64,000 nt of DNA from Roseomonas alba (GTDB taxonomy: Bacteria > Pseudomonadota > Alphaproteobacteria > Acetobacterales > Acetobacteraceae): assembly GCF_019430885.1 (NCBI RefSeq), contig NZ_JAHYBZ010000002.1:682001-746000 (forward strand), given 5' to 3'. Below are positions 41,534 to 51,037 of the stretch, in pieces. The notes beneath the pieces are model-generated. The model was not told the origin of the DNA and searched no databases. It worked only from the letters and a program-made list of their open reading frames with translations. How positions within the stretch are numbered: the first letter of the stretch is position 1; every line of letters begins with the position of its first letter. The translations under genes and the position numbers were made by a program.

Positions 41534-42356
41534 GGCCGCGCGTTCCGCCGAGGCGCTCGCCGCCGCCGCGCGCCGCCGCCGGCGGCTGGAGAACGCCCTG
41601 CCCTGGCTCGTCACGGTCTGGATGTTCCTGCTGTGGGAAGCGGCGGTGCGGCTGTTCGAGATCCCGCCCTTCATACTGCCCGCGCCGACCGACATCGCGG
41701 AGAGCATGGTGAAGTGGTGGCACCCGCTGATGACGAATGCCTGGGCGACACTGCTGACCACCTTCGTCGGCTTCATCCTGGCCGTCGGCTTCGGCCTGGC
41801 GCTCGGGGTGGCGATCGGATCCTCGGTGCTGGCCTATCGCGGGCTCTACCCGTTGCTGATCGCGTTCAATTCCGTGCCCAAGGTCGCGGTGGTGCCGATC
41901 CTGGTGATCTGGTTCGGGGCGGGCTTCTGGCCCGCCGCGCTGACGGCCTTCCTGATCTCCTTCTTCCCCATCGTGGTGAATGTCGCGACCGGCATCGCGA
42001 CGGTGGAGCCGGAGTTGCGCGACGTGCTGCGCGCGTTGGGGGCCAGTTCCCACGACATCATCATGAAGGTGGGGCTGCCGCGGGCGATGCCGTATTTCTT
42101 CGCCTCGCTGAAGGTCGCGATTACCGTCGCCTTCGTGGGATCCATCATCAGCGAGACGGTGGCGGCAAATGAGGGGATCGGGCATCTGATGCTGGTGGCC
42201 TCGTCCCGCTTCGACGTGCCGCTGGTCTTCGCCGGGCTGATCGTGACGGGGGTGATGGGCGTGCTGATGTACTGGGTCGCCGTGACCATCGAGGAACGGA
42301 CCACGGGCTGGGCTACGCGGGGCCAGAACGATCCGCGCCTGGCGACGGGGGGCTGA
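41523..42356 (+). CDS. ABC transporter permease (NitT/TauT type)
   Basis: 277 residues from ATG 41523. Six predicted transmembrane helices and the EAA-type coupling motif LRDVLRALGASSHDIIMKVGLPRAMPYFFASLK mark a BPD_transp_1 permease. N-terminal ~30 residues are basic and cytoplasmic. It pairs with the ATPase upstream; its stop shares one base with the next gene (TGATG). Confidence 0.9.
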   Translation: MSGKAARSAEALAAAARRRRRLENALPWLVTVWMFLLWEAAVRLFEIPPFILPAPTDIAESMVKWWHPLMTNAWATLLTTFVGFILAVGFGLALGVAIGSSVLAYRGLYPLLIAFNSVPKVAVVPILVIWFGAGFWPAALTAFLISFFPIVVNVATGIATVEPELRDVLRALGASSHDIIMKVGLPRAMPYFFASLKVAITVAFVGSIISETVAANEGIGHLMLVASSRFDVPLVFAGLIVTGVMGVLMYWVAVTIEERTTGWATRGQNDPRLATGG

Positions 42357-43066
42357 TGATCCGGCTTGGCATGCTGACACCGTCGTCGAACACGGTTCTG
42401 GAACCGGCCACGGCGGCGTTGCTTGCGGACACGCCGCATATCACCGCGCATTTCCAGCGCCTGCGGGTGCTGTCGATTTCGCTGGAGGGTGGATCGACCG
42501 GCCAGTTCGACGCGGCGCCCATGGTCGCTGCGGCGGAAATGCTCGCGGACGCCAAGGTGCATGCCCTATGCTGGAACGGGACCTCGGGGTCCTGGCTCGG
42601 CCTCGATGCGGACCGGGCGATCTGCACGGCGATCACGGCGGCGACGGGCATTCCCTGCACCACCGCGACCCTCGCCCTGCTGGACGCGCTGAAGGCGTTG
42701 GGTGCGCGGCGGCTCGGCCTGGTCACGCCCTATCTTGGGTCGGTGCAGGACGCGATCGTGCAGACATTCCGCGCAGTGGGGATCGAGACGGTCGCCGAAC
42801 GGCATCTGGAAGACCCCGGCAATTTCAGCTTCGCGGAGCACACCGATGCGCGCGTGACGCAGATGGTCCGCGACGTCGCGACCTCGGGCTGTGAGGCCAT
42901 CGCCATCCATTGCACGAACTTCCGGGGGCTGCAGGCGGTGGCGGCCGTGCCGGACGTGCCGGTGCTCGATTCCGTCGCGGTCGCGCTGTGGGGCGCGCTG
43001 CGTGCGGCGGGCGTCCAGGCGCGGGACATGCCGGAGAGCCTCAAGCCGCTCGCGCGTCTGAGTTGA
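42356..43066 (+). CDS. Maleate isomerase / arylmalonate decarboxylase-family enzyme
   Basis: 236 residues of the Asp/Glu racemase superfamily. PSSNTVLEPA near the N-terminus, the first cysteine in CWNGTSGSWLG and the second in IHCTNFRGL fit maleate isomerase-like members that use two cysteines. A C-terminal DSVAVALWGALR segment agrees. It likely isomerises or decarboxylates the dicarboxylate imported by the ABC system, because its start overlaps the permease stop by one base. Exact reaction uncertain. Confidence 0.8.
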   Translation: MIRLGMLTPSSNTVLEPATAALLADTPHITAHFQRLRVLSISLEGGSTGQFDAAPMVAAAEMLADAKVHALCWNGTSGSWLGLDADRAICTAITAATGIPCTTATLALLDALKALGARRLGLVTPYLGSVQDAIVQTFRAVGIETVAERHLEDPGNFSFAEHTDARVTQMVRDVATSGCEAIAIHCTNFRGLQAVAAVPDVPVLDSVAVALWGALRAAGVQARDMPESLKPLARLS

Positions 43067-43249
43067 AGACGCGATAGTCGGGTTGTGACGCGCCACACCA
43101 CTTCGATGCGATTTCGCATTGAGATAGTCCCGGCACGCCTGTCATGACAATCGCAGCGCGGGCGTGACGCCGACGCTCTGGCCCCGCCCGGCGCTTCCGC
43201 ATCAGCAGTCCGACCCTGCCCGACCCATCCCTTTTGGAAGGGACTCCGC

Positions 43250-44197
43250 ATGCTTCCGCGTCGTGCTTTCCGCTGCCTTCCCCTTTGTGCTGCAGCGCTG
43301 CTGCTTGCGGGCGGCATCGCGACCGCGGACCCCACGCCGCTCGACGAACTCGCGCCGCCGCACGTCATGGCCGATGCACAGGGGCAGCTCGGCCTGCTGA
43401 GCGAGCCCATCACCATGCCGGCCGGACCCACCCCCGCCGTGCTGGTGGTGCATGACGCGCTGGGCCCTGACCTGCGTGCCCTGCCCTATGTGGCGCAGCT
43501 CCTCGGGGCTGGGCTCGCAGTGCTCGAAGTGGCGCCGGAGGATGACGAACCCTTCGGTGAGCGCATACGCCGCGCGCTGCGGCTATTGGCACAACAGCCG
43601 CGCCTGCGCGGGGCGCCGATCGGCATGCTCGCCTTCGGCGCCGGCGCCCGCGCCGCGATGCTCGGCGTCGGGGAGCAGTCCGAGGTCGCGGCGCGCGTGC
43701 TGCTCTATCCCGGCTGCCGCACCCTCCTGCGCGACCTGCCTGAGGGTGCGCGGCGCGACGCGCTGCTGGTGATCCATGGCGATGCCGACCCGGCCAACCG
43801 GGCCGAGGATTGCGCCGCCGTCGCGGACCGGCTGGCGCTGCCGCATGGACGGCGGCCTATCGTCTATCGCGGCGCCGGCTATGCCTGGGACTTCCCCTCC
43901 GCCGATCCGCTCGCGCCCTGGCTATATCCGGCGCCGGGCGAAGCAATCCGGCTGCGCATCCAGCCCGCCCCGGCACTGGTCAGCTTCAGCGCCGCGGAGG
44001 CCGCCGCCTTCCTCTCCTCCGCGCTGGGGCGGACCCGGCGCTCGCGCAACGCTGACCGGCGTCAGGGCGAGGCGACCACCACGGCCTGGGTCATGTCGCG
44101 CGCCCCGCCCTTCATCGGCAGGCGGAAGATCGTCGCCAGTTCCGTCGCCGCGAAGCCCGCATCGCGCGGCATCCTCAGCAGCGCCGCGCTGTTGTAG
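43250..44197 (+). CDS. Secreted dienelactone hydrolase-like protein
   Basis: 315 residues with a signal peptide (MLPRRAFRCLPLCAAALLLAGGIATA). An alpha/beta-hydrolase core shows PAVLVVHDALG, IGMLAFGAGARAAM at the nucleophile position and HGDADPANRAEDC. The nucleophile elbow reads GAG rather than GxSxG/GxCxG, so catalysis is doubtful. The typical C-terminus seems to end near AAAFLSSALG (about residue 262); the frame then runs ~50 residues into the convergent methyltransferase gene, overlapping it by 136 bp. A lost stop or 3' frameshift is likely. Confidence 0.6.
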   Translation: MLPRRAFRCLPLCAAALLLAGGIATADPTPLDELAPPHVMADAQGQLGLLSEPITMPAGPTPAVLVVHDALGPDLRALPYVAQLLGAGLAVLEVAPEDDEPFGERIRRALRLLAQQPRLRGAPIGMLAFGAGARAAMLGVGEQSEVAARVLLYPGCRTLLRDLPEGARRDALLVIHGDADPANRAEDCAAVADRLALPHGRRPIVYRGAGYAWDFPSADPLAPWLYPAPGEAIRLRIQPAPALVSFSAAEAAAFLSSALGRTRRSRNADRRQGEATTTAWVMSRAPPFIGRRKIVASSVAAKPASRGILSSAALL

Positions 44198-44982
44198 CGC
44201 CACCAGTTGCAATCCTGCTCGCCGCCCATGTAGCGCATCAGTGGACCCATGCCCTCCGCGGCCTCGAGGTCCTGATCAATCGTCTCGGTGATCATCAGCC
44301 GTCCGCGGACCAGCGGCCGGATACACTGCAGGGCGAGCGCGGGATCGCGCAGATGCACCAGCACATTGCCCAGATTCACCAGGTCGAAGCGCCCCCATTC
44401 GGCAGGGTCGAGGCGATAGACGCTGCCGGTGCGGCGCTCGACGTGCGATCCCAGCACGTCATGGGCGATGGCGAAGCCACGGCCCGTCTTCTCCGCCAGC
44501 GCCGCAGGAGCCATGCGGGCGCGGGCGGGCGGAGGGAAATCCGCCTCGCTGAAGGTCGCGATGTCGAGGGCGACGACCTCCGCCGCGCCGCGCTTCTCGA
44601 ACTCGAAGGCCCAGAAGCCGTCGAAGGTGCCGATGTCGAGCACGCGTTGCCCGGCGAGGCTGTCGGGCAGCGGGTAGCGCGGCAAGACCGGCCGGTGGTC
44701 GAAGATGCCCGGCGTCACCACCCCATGGCCAAGGTCGATCACGTGATACCAGGGCAAGGTCGCGATGCGCCGGCGCAGATCAGCGGCAGCGCCGGCCTCT
44801 TCGGGCGGCGGGACCTCGGCCAAGGGTCGGTCGGCCTCGCGCCGGGCCCGACGGTGCGCGGCCACGCCCTCATACCAGGACAGCCAGCGGGGGCCACCGA
44901 CGCCGAAGCGCATTTCCGCCCCCTGCCGGCCCGCGAAAAGGCTGGCACGCAAGGGACCGAGGGACAGGCGGAAATTCGGCAT
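44062..44982 (-). CDS. SAM-dependent methyltransferase (CmoB/DUF1698-like)
   Basis: 306 residues from ATG 44982 (GGGAG 8 nt upstream). The SAM motif is VLDIGTFDGFWAFEFEKRGAAEVVALD, followed by FDLVNLGNVLVHLRDP; the N-terminal region ATLPWYHVIDLGHGVVTPG matches CmoB-like methyltransferases, which use tRNA wobble uridine or small glycan acceptors. Which of these applies is not clear. Its 3' end overlaps the convergent hydrolase-like gene. Confidence 0.77.
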   Translation of the reverse strand: MPNFRLSLGPLRASLFAGRQGAEMRFGVGGPRWLSWYEGVAAHRRARREADRPLAEVPPPEEAGAAADLRRRIATLPWYHVIDLGHGVVTPGIFDHRPVLPRYPLPDSLAGQRVLDIGTFDGFWAFEFEKRGAAEVVALDIATFSEADFPPPARARMAPAALAEKTGRGFAIAHDVLGSHVERRTGSVYRLDPAEWGRFDLVNLGNVLVHLRDPALALQCIRPLVRGRLMITETIDQDLEAAEGMGPLMRYMGGEQDCNWWRYNSAALLRMPRDAGFAATELATIFRLPMKGGARDMTQAVVVASP

Positions 44983-45126
44983 GGGCGGGACTCCCGCGCA
45001 CCTCATACCGCAACGACAACGATTGCGCGAGCATTAGCAGCACTTCTCCCGCCGACGAGCATTATGCATCGGACATCGCCGCCCTTGCCGGGTAGTTTCC
45101 GCCCGACTGGACCCGGAAACGCCGCG

Positions 45127-48033
45127 ATGAACGTGATCACCCGACCGAGCCTCGGCGACAGCCGCCTGGCCGCCCGCCTGAAGCGCGAGACGCAGGGCGA
45201 GGTGCTGTTCGGCGCGGCGGATCGCGGGCGCTATGCGACGGATGCCTCGATCTACCAGGTCGAGCCCTATGGCGTGCTGGTGCCGCGGACCATCGAGGAT
45301 GTGCAGGCCGCGCTGACCCTGTGCCGGGAGGAAGGCATCCCGCTGCTGCCGCGCGGGGGCGGCACATCCCAATGCGGGCAGACGGTGAACCGCGCCCTGG
45401 TGCTGGACTGCACCAAGTACCTGCGCGGCGTGGTCGAGGTGGATGCCGCGGCCCAGCGCGCGCGGGTGCAGCCGGGCATCACGCTCGGTGCGCTGAATGA
45501 TGCGCTGAAGGCGCGGGGGCTGTTCTTCCCGGTCGATCCCTCCACCTGGCAGCGCTGCACCATCGGCGGCATGGCGGGGAACAACTCCTGCGGGTCGAAA
45601 TCCATTCGCTATGGGCTGATGGCGGACAATGTCACCGCGATCGATGCGCTGCTCGCCGATGGGTCGCGCTTCACCTTCGGCGACCTGCCCGACAATCTGG
45701 GCGGCGATCTCCCCGCCCCGATCGCGGAGCTGATCCAGCGCCTGCGCGCCCTGGGCGCGCGGGAGGCGGAGGAGATTGCCGCACGGTTCCCGCACCAGCT
45801 CCGCCGTGTCGGCGGCTACAACATCGAAAGCCTGACGCCCGCCGCGCGGGCCGAGGGCCGTGGCAACCTTGCGCGGCTTCTCGTCGGGTCGGAGGGGACG
45901 CTCGCCTTTTCCTCCGCGCTCGATCTGAAGCTATGGCCGATCAAGCCGCGCAAGATGCTCGGCATCTGCCAGTTCCCGACCTTCCGCGCGGCGATGGCGG
46001 CATCCCAGCACCTGGTCACGCTCGACCCCGAGGCAGTGGAACTGGTGGATCGCACCATGATCGACCTCGGCCGGTCGATACCGATCTACCGCGCGACCAT
46101 CGACCGGATGGTGAAGGGCGAGCCGGACAGCCTGCTGATCGTCGAATTCCATGGCCACGAGGACGCACCACTGCTGCGCGACCTCGACCGGCTGGAGGAG
46201 ATGATGGCCGATCTCGGCTATCCCAACGCCATTGTCCGTGCGACCGATCCCGGCTTCCAGGCCGCCATCGCGGAAGTGCGCGAGGCAGGTCTCAACATCA
46301 TGATGTCGATGAAGGGTGACGGGAAGCCGGTCTCCTTCATCGAGGATTGCGCGGTCGGCCTGGAAGACCTCGCCGACTACACCGAACGGCTGAACGATGT
46401 CTTCGCGAAGCACGGCACCAAGGGCACCTGGTACGCGCATGCGAGCGTCGGCTGCCTGCATGTCCGCCCCGTGCTGAACATGAAGGATGGCGAAGACGTG
46501 CGGAAGATGCGCGTCATTGCCGAGGAATGCTTCGCCCTGGTGCGAGAATACAAGGGCAGCCATTCGGGCGAGCATGGCGACGGCATCGTCCGGTCCGAAT
46601 TCAACGAGCCGATGTTCGGATCGCGCATCGCCCGCGCCTTCGAGGAGGTGAAGGACAGCTTCGATCCTTCCGCCCTGCTGAACCCCGGGCGCGTGGTGCG
46701 GCCGCCGAAGATGGATGACCGCACGCTGTTCCGCTACGCGCCCGGCTATGCGGCGGACCCCGCCATCACGCCCGCGCTCGACTGGTCGGAGTATCCGGGC
46801 CCGCTCGGCGGCCTGCTGTCCGCAGTCGAGATGTGCAACAACAACGGCACGTGCCGGAAGTTCGACGCCAATGTCATGTGCCCCTCGTACCGCGCGACGC
46901 GGGACGAGCAGCACCTGACGCGCGGGCGCGCCAACACGCTGCGCCTCGCGCTGACGCGGCAGCTTCCGGGCGCGCTCGCCTCGGACGAAGTCGCGGAGGC
47001 GATGAAACTCTGCGTCTCCTGCAAGGGCTGCAAGCGCGAATGCCCAACCGGCGTCGACATGGCGCGCATGAAGATCGAGGTGCTGGCCGCCCGTGCGAAG
47101 ATCCACGGCATCGGCTGGCGCGAACGTCTCATCGCCACCATGCCGCGCTGGGCGCGCTGGGCGTCGCTGCTGCCGCCGCTCGCCAATGCGCGCGACCTGA
47201 TCCCGGGCCTGACCAGACTGTCGGAGCACATGCTGGGACTGGCCGCCGAACGGTCCCTGCCCCGCTTCGTCTGGTCGTCCTTCCATGATGACGAGTTGCG
47301 CGCACCGGATGGCCGCGAGCGCGAAGTCATCCTGCTGCCCGATGTGTTCAACCGCTATTTCGAACCCGACAATCTGCGCGCCGCCATCACCGTGCTGCGC
47401 GCGGCCGGCTACGATCCCGCCATCGCACGCCCCGCGCGCGGCACGCGGCCGCTCGACGAAGGTCGCACCCTGCTCGCCGCCGGGCTGGTGCAGCGGGCGC
47501 GTGCCGAGGCCCGACGCACGCTCGACGCGCTCGTGCCATTCGCGTCGCCGGTGATCGGCATCGAACCCTCCTCCCTGACCACGCTGCGCGACGAATTCCT
47601 CACCCTGCTGCCGGGGGAACCAGCCCGCGCGCTTGCCGCGCGAGCCTTCCTGCTGTCCGAATTCCTCGAAGCCGAGAAGGCGGTCCTGCCGCTCAAGCGC
47701 CTCGACGCCGAGGTCCACATCCACGGCCACTGCCACCAGAAGGCCTTCGGCGCCTTCCCGCCGGCGGTCGCGCTGCTCAAGCGCATCCCAGGGCTGACCG
47801 TGACGCCCATCACTTCCTCCTGCTGCGGCATGGCGGGCGCCTTCGGCTATCAGGCGGAGACGATCCAAACCTCCAAGGCGATGGCGGAACTGTCTCTGCT
47901 GCCGGCGGTCCGCGCGGCGAAACCGACTGCCTACATCCTTGCGGACGGCACCTCCTGTCGGCATCAGATCGCCGACCTCGCGGGACGCGAGGCACTGCAT
48001 TCCGTCCGCATCCTGGAGAAAGCCCTGGCATGA
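45127..48033 (+). CDS. FAD-linked oxidase fused to 4Fe-4S domain (D-2-hydroxyacid dehydrogenase, YdiJ-like)
   Basis: 968 residues, from ATG 45127. N-terminal FAD-binding PCMH domain (PLLPRGGGTSQCGQTVNRALVLD; GGMAGNNSCGSKSIRYG) and FAD-oxidase C-terminal domain (SGEHGDGIVRSEF), then a ferredoxin-like region with two cysteine clusters (CNNNGTC...CPSY and CVSCKGCKRECPTG) and a C-terminal CCG domain (SSCCGMAGAFGY). This is the architecture of YdiJ-type D-2-hydroxyglutarate/D-lactate dehydrogenases, which pass electrons to the quinone pool or a flavoprotein. The DUF924 gene overlaps its stop as ATGA. Confidence 0.85.
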   Translation: MNVITRPSLGDSRLAARLKRETQGEVLFGAADRGRYATDASIYQVEPYGVLVPRTIEDVQAALTLCREEGIPLLPRGGGTSQCGQTVNRALVLDCTKYLRGVVEVDAAAQRARVQPGITLGALNDALKARGLFFPVDPSTWQRCTIGGMAGNNSCGSKSIRYGLMADNVTAIDALLADGSRFTFGDLPDNLGGDLPAPIAELIQRLRALGAREAEEIAARFPHQLRRVGGYNIESLTPAARAEGRGNLARLLVGSEGTLAFSSALDLKLWPIKPRKMLGICQFPTFRAAMAASQHLVTLDPEAVELVDRTMIDLGRSIPIYRATIDRMVKGEPDSLLIVEFHGHEDAPLLRDLDRLEEMMADLGYPNAIVRATDPGFQAAIAEVREAGLNIMMSMKGDGKPVSFIEDCAVGLEDLADYTERLNDVFAKHGTKGTWYAHASVGCLHVRPVLNMKDGEDVRKMRVIAEECFALVREYKGSHSGEHGDGIVRSEFNEPMFGSRIARAFEEVKDSFDPSALLNPGRVVRPPKMDDRTLFRYAPGYAADPAITPALDWSEYPGPLGGLLSAVEMCNNNGTCRKFDANVMCPSYRATRDEQHLTRGRANTLRLALTRQLPGALASDEVAEAMKLCVSCKGCKRECPTGVDMARMKIEVLAARAKIHGIGWRERLIATMPRWARWASLLPPLANARDLIPGLTRLSEHMLGLAAERSLPRFVWSSFHDDELRAPDGREREVILLPDVFNRYFEPDNLRAAITVLRAAGYDPAIARPARGTRPLDEGRTLLAAGLVQRARAEARRTLDALVPFASPVIGIEPSSLTTLRDEFLTLLPGEPARALAARAFLLSEFLEAEKAVLPLKRLDAEVHIHGHCHQKAFGAFPPAVALLKRIPGLTVTPITSSCCGMAGAFGYQAETIQTSKAMAELSLLPAVRAAKPTAYILADGTSCRHQIADLAGREALHSVRILEKALA

Positions 48034-48602
48034 CCTCCCCTCGCCTTGTTCTCGACTTCTGGTTCTCCGAGGGGACCGACACCTTCCGCGATGCCTGGTT
48101 CAGGAAGTCTGACGAATTCGACGATGCGGTGCGCGTCACGCTCGGGAACCTGTCCGCTGCCGCTGCGGCCGGTGCGCACAATGACTGGGTGCAGACGGCG
48201 GACGGTGCATTGGCGCTTGCCATCCTGCTCGACCAGGCGCCGCGCAACCTGCATCGCGGCAGCGCGCAGGCCTTCGCCGCCGATCCCCTGATGCGCGACC
48301 TGGCGCGCGACGCGATCCTCCAGCGCCGGCATGACCTCGGGCTGACGCCGACCCAGCGGATCTTCCTCTACCTGCCTTTCGAGCATTCCGAAGCGATGGC
48401 CGACCAGGATCTCTCGGTCACGCTGTTCGAAGGGCTGCGTGACGACCCGCGCCAGGCGAAGCCGGGCGGGACCATCGACTATGCGTGGCGGCATCGTGCG
48501 GTGGTCGCGCGATTCGGTCGCTTTCCGCATCGCAACGCGGCACTCGGGCGGATCGATACGCCTGAGGAGCAGCATTGGCTTGCGGCTGGCGGCGGGTTCT
48601 GA
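48030..48602 (+). CDS. DUF924-family protein
   Basis: 190 residues, mostly helical, with the family segments LDFWFSEGTDTFRDAWFRKSDEFD, LAILLDQAPRNLHRGSAQAFAADP and RIFLYLPFEHSE. DUF924 proteins have a TPR-like fold and no assigned function. Translationally coupled to the dehydrogenase upstream (ATGA). Confidence 0.82.
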   Translation: MTSPRLVLDFWFSEGTDTFRDAWFRKSDEFDDAVRVTLGNLSAAAAAGAHNDWVQTADGALALAILLDQAPRNLHRGSAQAFAADPLMRDLARDAILQRRHDLGLTPTQRIFLYLPFEHSEAMADQDLSVTLFEGLRDDPRQAKPGGTIDYAWRHRAVVARFGRFPHRNAALGRIDTPEEQHWLAAGGGF

Positions 48603-48641
48603 AAGACGCCGCGGCCCCTCAGCCAAGAACAACCGAATTCG

Positions 48642-48656
48642 CAATGAATTATTGCC
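48642..48656. promoter_or_regulatory. Small inverted repeat upstream of the RTX gene
   Basis: GCAAT (48642-48646) and ATTGC (48652-48656) flank GAATT in an AT-richer stretch 60 bases before the RTX start. It could be an operator; it is too short to be certain. Confidence 0.25.
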
Positions 48657-48715
48657 ACGGAGTCACTTAAGAAGACTTCAATCGACGGCGCGCATGTTCT
48701 CCCCACCTCGGGCCG

Positions 48716-49978
48716 ATGGCCGCCGCCCTTTCCCGGGCCGACGTCGGATCGCAGGACACAAGCACGGGAGATACTGACTTGGCGATAATCGGGACCGTCG
48801 ACGACGACACGCTCATCAATTCGGGCCTCACGCCGCAACTCATGCGCGGCCTGGGCGGCGCCGACATGCTGACCGCGGCGGTTGCCGGCGACATCCTCGT
48901 CGGAGGCCTCGGCAACGACACGCTCGTGGCCAGCGGCAGCGGCACGCAGCTGTACGGCCAGGCCGATAACGACAGCCTGGCCGGCGGCGCGGGCGACGAC
49001 TTCTTGCATGGCGGCAACGGCGCGGACGTGATCAACGGGCAGGAGGGCAACGACACGATCGTCGGCGGCAATGGCGCCGACACGATCAGTACCGGCGATG
49101 GTTTGAACCGCGTCTTCGCCGGGGCGGACGACGACCTCGTCACAGGCAGCATCGGCAGCGATACGATCTTGGCCGGCGACGGCAACGACACCGTCACGGG
49201 GAGCAGCACGGCGTCCAGGATCTACGCCGGAGCCGGCGATGATTCGATCCAGGGCGGCATCGGCACCAACTTTCTCGCTGGGGGTGACGGCGCCGATACG
49301 ATCTGGAGTTCCGGCATTTCTGACACCATCCTCGGTGGCAGCGGCAATGACTACCTGTTGGGCGGCATGGGCATTGGACGCCTCACCGGTGGTGAGGGCG
49401 CCGATACGCTGATTGGCGGCTTCGGCCCCGAATGGCTGATCGGCGGCAGCGGCGACGACAGCATCGTGACCGGCGGCGGCTTCGACTCGGTCATGGGTGG
49501 CGCCGGAAACGATTTCATCACCGCCAACGGAATGATCATCAGCCCGCTCGGCATTCTGGTCCATGGCGGCACCGGCGGCGACACAATCATCGGCAATTGG
49601 GGCAGCGACACGCTCGCTGGCGATGGCGGCAATGACAGCCTGTACGGAAGCGATGGCATGGACACGCTCATCGGCGGCGTGGGCGCCGATACGCTGGACG
49701 GTGGCTTCGACGCGGATGTCCTGACCGGCGGTACCGGGGCGGACGTCTTCGTTCTCAACAACATGCTGATGACGCCCTTCGCGGACACGATCACCGACTT
49801 CGACCATGGCGAGGGCGACGTCCTGCTGGTCACCGACGCGATCATGGCTTCCATCATGCAGAGCAGCGCCATCGCCATCGGCACGGGCGTGCAGATGAGC
49901 TTCGGCGTTCAGAGCGTCTATCTCGAGGGTGTGCTGGTGAGCGATGTCAGCGCGGACTGGTTCATGACCCCGGTCTGA
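48716..49978 (+). CDS. RTX-type calcium-binding repeat protein
   Basis: 420 residues. At least fifteen nonapeptide-like repeats of the GGxGxDxLxxG type run from about residue 45 to 360 (for example GGLGNDTLV, GGAGDDFLHGG, GGVGADTLDGG) and would fold into a Ca2+-binding beta-roll. The C-terminus (TDFDHGEGDVLLVTD and a short hydrophobic end) resembles the type I secretion region. There is no N-terminal signal peptide, as expected. No enzymatic domain is seen. No HlyB/HlyD/TolC genes are in the window, and no convincing ribosome-binding site precedes ATG 48716, so the start is uncertain. Confidence 0.85.
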   Translation: MAAALSRADVGSQDTSTGDTDLAIIGTVDDDTLINSGLTPQLMRGLGGADMLTAAVAGDILVGGLGNDTLVASGSGTQLYGQADNDSLAGGAGDDFLHGGNGADVINGQEGNDTIVGGNGADTISTGDGLNRVFAGADDDLVTGSIGSDTILAGDGNDTVTGSSTASRIYAGAGDDSIQGGIGTNFLAGGDGADTIWSSGISDTILGGSGNDYLLGGMGIGRLTGGEGADTLIGGFGPEWLIGGSGDDSIVTGGGFDSVMGGAGNDFITANGMIISPLGILVHGGTGGDTIIGNWGSDTLAGDGGNDSLYGSDGMDTLIGGVGADTLDGGFDADVLTGGTGADVFVLNNMLMTPFADTITDFDHGEGDVLLVTDAIMASIMQSSAIAIGTGVQMSFGVQSVYLEGVLVSDVSADWFMTPV

Positions 49979-50002
49979 CGCCGCGCCCGTCCGGGCACGC
50001 AA

Positions 50003-50026
50003 CGGGGCGGCGGCCACGCCGCCCCG
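50003..50026 (+). terminator. Hairpin terminator after the RTX gene
   Basis: Perfect 10-bp stem CGGGGCGGCG (50003-50012) / CGCCGCCCCG (50017-50026), loop GCCA, 24 nt after the stop. No T-tract. The remaining 246 bases before the next gene hold no gene, only an AT-richer patch near 50135-50200 that may carry its promoter. Confidence 0.6.
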
Positions 50027-50272
50027 CAACCATCCGGCGGAGGACCAAGCAGCCGCGCAACGACTGACCTCGGACATTCCTCGCCCGATACGGCTCTGGA
50101 TCGCGGCAAACACGCCAGGATCCGTCGTGCGTTTGCGCAATTTTGGTCAGCTTCGCTCACTCTCTTGTTGCGCTGCACAATAAATTCTGGCATCAGCGAC
50201 ACATGACCTTCACACAGAAGGCTAAGGGAAGGACAGCACTCGGACGCACGGCTCCATCGGAGGTTTTCCCTG

Positions 50273-51037
50273 ATGTCGCGTAGCCAGTTGCCTCGTCGCC
50301 TTGTCCTGTCCGCCAGCCTTGGTCTCGCTGCCCCGGCCCTGATCACCTCGCGCAGCGCGCGCGCCGCGACCGAGGTCGATGTCGAACTCATCCTCGCCGT
50401 GGACGTCTCCCGCTCGGTCGATACCGAGGAGATGGAGATGCAGATGCGGGGCTATGCCGAGGCCTTCCGTGATCCGCGCCTGGCCGAGGGCATCGCCGGC
50501 GGGCCGCTCGGCGCCATCGCCGTCACCCTTTTTGTCTGGTCGGACTGGAACATCCAGAACACGCTGGTCCCGTGGATGAAGCTGGAGGACTCGACCTCCT
50601 GCGAACGCTTCGCCCGCGCGATCGACGGGGCTTCCCGCGAGACCTACCTCTACACCTCGATCTCCGGCGCGATCGACTACGCCTCCCAGCAGTTCGGCCA
50701 GCGCTATGACGGCATGCGCCGCGTCGTCGACATCTCCGGCGACGGGGTGAGCAACTCCGGCCGGCCCCTCGCCGCCGCGCGGGCCGAAGCCCTGGAGAAG
50801 GGCATCGTGCTGAACGGGCTCGCCGTGCTCGACCGGTCGCCGCAGCCTGCTGTCCTGCTGGCCGGCCTGCCGCCGGTGGACGAATACTACCGCGACGAAG
50901 TCATCGGCGGGCCCGGGGCCTTCCTGATGGTGGCCGAAGGCTACGACGCCTTCGCCAACGCGGTGCGGCGGAAGATCATCCGCGAGATCGCCGCCGTACC
51001 GGCCCAGGGGCCGCTGGTGGAACGCGCCTTCGGGTGA
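50273..51037 (+). CDS. DUF1194 von Willebrand-type protein
   Basis: 254 residues. A Tat/Sec-like leader (SRSQLPRRLVLSASLGLAAPALITSRSARA) precedes a VWA-type domain with the metal-binding motif DVSRS (DxSxS) in VELILAVDVSRSVD, a Thr in TYLYTSISGAID and Asp in VDISGDGVSNSG, the MIDAS set. DUF1194 proteins are periplasmic and of unknown ligand. Repeat element D follows. Confidence 0.82.
   Translation: MSRSQLPRRLVLSASLGLAAPALITSRSARAATEVDVELILAVDVSRSVDTEEMEMQMRGYAEAFRDPRLAEGIAGGPLGAIAVTLFVWSDWNIQNTLVPWMKLEDSTSCERFARAIDGASRETYLYTSISGAIDYASQQFGQRYDGMRRVVDISGDGVSNSGRPLAAARAEALEKGIVLNGLAVLDRSPQPAVLLAGLPPVDEYYRDEVIGGPGAFLMVAEGYDAFANAVRRKIIREIAAVPAQGPLVERAFG

Noticed and set aside
44353-45126. N-terminal extension of the FAD/Fe-S dehydrogenase by about 258 residues
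   Set aside because: The extra part is antisense to the methyltransferase and does not resemble the family; ATG 45127 begins the recognisable domain.
48716-49978. Hemolysin toxin
   Set aside because: Only calcium-binding repeats are present, with no toxin domain, acyltransferase or secretion genes.
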